A stretch of DNA of 5,090 nt, taken from Chloroflexota bacterium (lineage in GTDB: Bacteria > Chloroflexota > Dormibacteria > CF-121). The notes under the pieces were generated by a model. The model ran no database searches, had not been told where the DNA came from, and worked only from the letters and a program-made list of their open reading frames with translations. The DNA is taken from the NCBI GenBank assembly GCA_005882525.1, contig VBGO01000239.1, positions 1 through 5,090 on the forward strand. Reading direction: 5' to 3'. The position numbers and the translations under genes are program-made. Every line of letters starts with the position of its first letter. Position 1 is the first letter of the stretch. Positions 4,167 to 5,090 of the stretch are shown here, in pieces.

Positions 4167-5090
4167 CCTGTCGTCGACCAGCTTGGGCGTGCAGATGCTC
4201 AGCCCCGATGGCCGCTACCTGGCGGTGGTCGGCGGGTCCCCCTCGACGCTCCAATTGGTTGACCTCTCGATCGGCCGCGCCGTGGCATCCATCGCCATTG
4301 CGTCGCCGTCCTATGGCATTCCCGTGATCGTCGGTGCCCACGCCGAGCACGTCTACGTCGTGGGCACGACCATCGCCAGGTTCGCGTTCGACGGCAGCAG
4401 GCTTCGCGTCGAACAGCGAACCGCGGGCCACACACTGGCGTGCGACGGCTTGGTCGCCGGCGGTTCGAATTCCGCGGGCGGGCTCTCGTTCCGGGTGCTC
4501 GCAGACAGCCGCACGCTGGTGGCGTTCTGTCCGATGAATGGTGCCGTCGACTGGGTCGACCTGGCTCGGATGACGCTCACCCACGAGGTCCTTGTCCCCC
4601 AGCGCAATCCCTTCTGGGTGTCGCCTGTCTTCTCGTCGGACGGCAATACCCTGTATCTCTACGAGGGTGGCAGCGGCGAGCTCCATGTCATCGACCTGCT
4701 CCACCAGACGATCGCCAAATCGACGAAAGTCGCGTCGGCCGGCGCAAACCCGCTGGCATGGCTTCGCTCGCTGCTGGTCACGGACGCCTACGCCGGCGCC
4801 ATCGACCGAACGGCCGCGCTGTCCCCGGATAGCACCTGGCTGTATGCCATCGGCGACTTTGGGGCGCGGGGCGGCGTGTCGCTCGTCCATCTGCCGGATC
4901 TGGCGGTAAAAGGCCGGTGGATACCGGATGCCGCACTCGGTTCGGTCTGGGTTTCAGCCGACGGGCAGACGATCTATCTCCTCACCGAGCATGGAGATCA
5001 GGTGCAAGTCCTTGGGGCGGATGCGTCCCAGATTGCGACGCTTAGCCTGCCCGCGAACACCTCCGGCTTCATCGTGCCAACCACGCCATA
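4084..5090 (+). CDS. beta-propeller (PD40/YncE-like) domain, continuation of the sigma-partner gene in the +1 frame, partial at the right edge
   Basis: This frame is open from just after a TGA at 4081 to the window end (333 codons from 4090, then two leftover bases, TA). It has no convincing start: the first candidates are TTG 4183, GTG 4189 and ATG 4195, already inside the first repeat. It is therefore best read as the frameshifted remainder of the gene beginning at 3756. Repeated blade signatures of the PD40/WD40-like type are visible: LSPDGRYLAVVGG, then LADSRTLVAFC, FSSDGNTLYLYEGG, LSPDSTWLYAIGD and VSADGQTIYLLTE, each following strands such as LQLVDLSIGRAVASI or ELHVIDLLHQTIA. With the upstream helix, this would be an outer-surface propeller, possibly a ligand or stress sensor controlling the sigma factor. 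Similar propellers occur in YncE/TolB-like proteins with many roles, so the ligand is unknown. The final bases CCATA could be just before the stop (TAA/TAG) or mid-gene. Confidence 0.72.

Noticed and set aside
4036..4890. 284-codon minus-strand open frame
   Set aside because: It is antisense to the propeller domain, with low-complexity Arg/Asp/His-rich sequence, no motif and no ribosome binding site. The plus-strand frame shows clear propeller repeats.

Overview
The window is high-GC bacterial DNA (G/C-rich third codon positions, frequent GTG starts, strong GGAGG-type ribosome binding sites) packed with genes on both strands. The protein types suggest a soil or environmental lineage such as Chloroflexota/Dormibacterota or a high-GC Gram-positive relative. 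This placement is an impression from family resemblance, not a phylogenetic result. No tRNA, rRNA, CRISPR array, transposase or phage gene was seen, and no gene-free stretch exceeds about 140 bases.

Layout. (1) Left edge, minus strand: the N-terminal 48 codons of a stand-alone CheB-type methylesterase domain protein (1-144), preceded on the same strand by a single-domain homocysteine S-methyltransferase (244-1128). (2) Divergent from these, plus strand: an exported or membrane-anchored SGNH/GDSL hydrolase (1215-2021), followed nine bases later and in the same reading frame by a BCP/PrxQ-like peroxiredoxin (2031-2603). (3) A minus-strand single-domain cupin (2600-3085), whose stop codon overlaps the peroxiredoxin stop tail to tail. 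(4) Divergent from the cupin, across a 140-base control region with several small palindromes, a plus-strand ECF sigma factor gene (3226-3759). It overlaps by GTGA a gene for a one-pass membrane protein (from 3756) that continues, after an apparent one-base frameshift near 4086-4089, into a long beta-propeller domain that runs off the right edge (to 5090).

How the parts may work together. The right-hand pair has the arrangement of an ECF sigma factor and its membrane-bound partner: overlapping genes, a short cytoplasmic N-terminus, one transmembrane helix, a Ser/Thr/Pro-rich linker and an outer propeller that could act as a sensor. The N-terminus lacks the usual HxxxCxxC zinc anti-sigma motif, so anti-sigma function is inferred from context only. 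The cupin shares the divergent control region and could be a target of the sigma factor. The SGNH hydrolase/peroxiredoxin pair and the homocysteine methyltransferase look like ordinary metabolic or stress genes. The most notable points are the propeller-type sigma partner and its frameshift.
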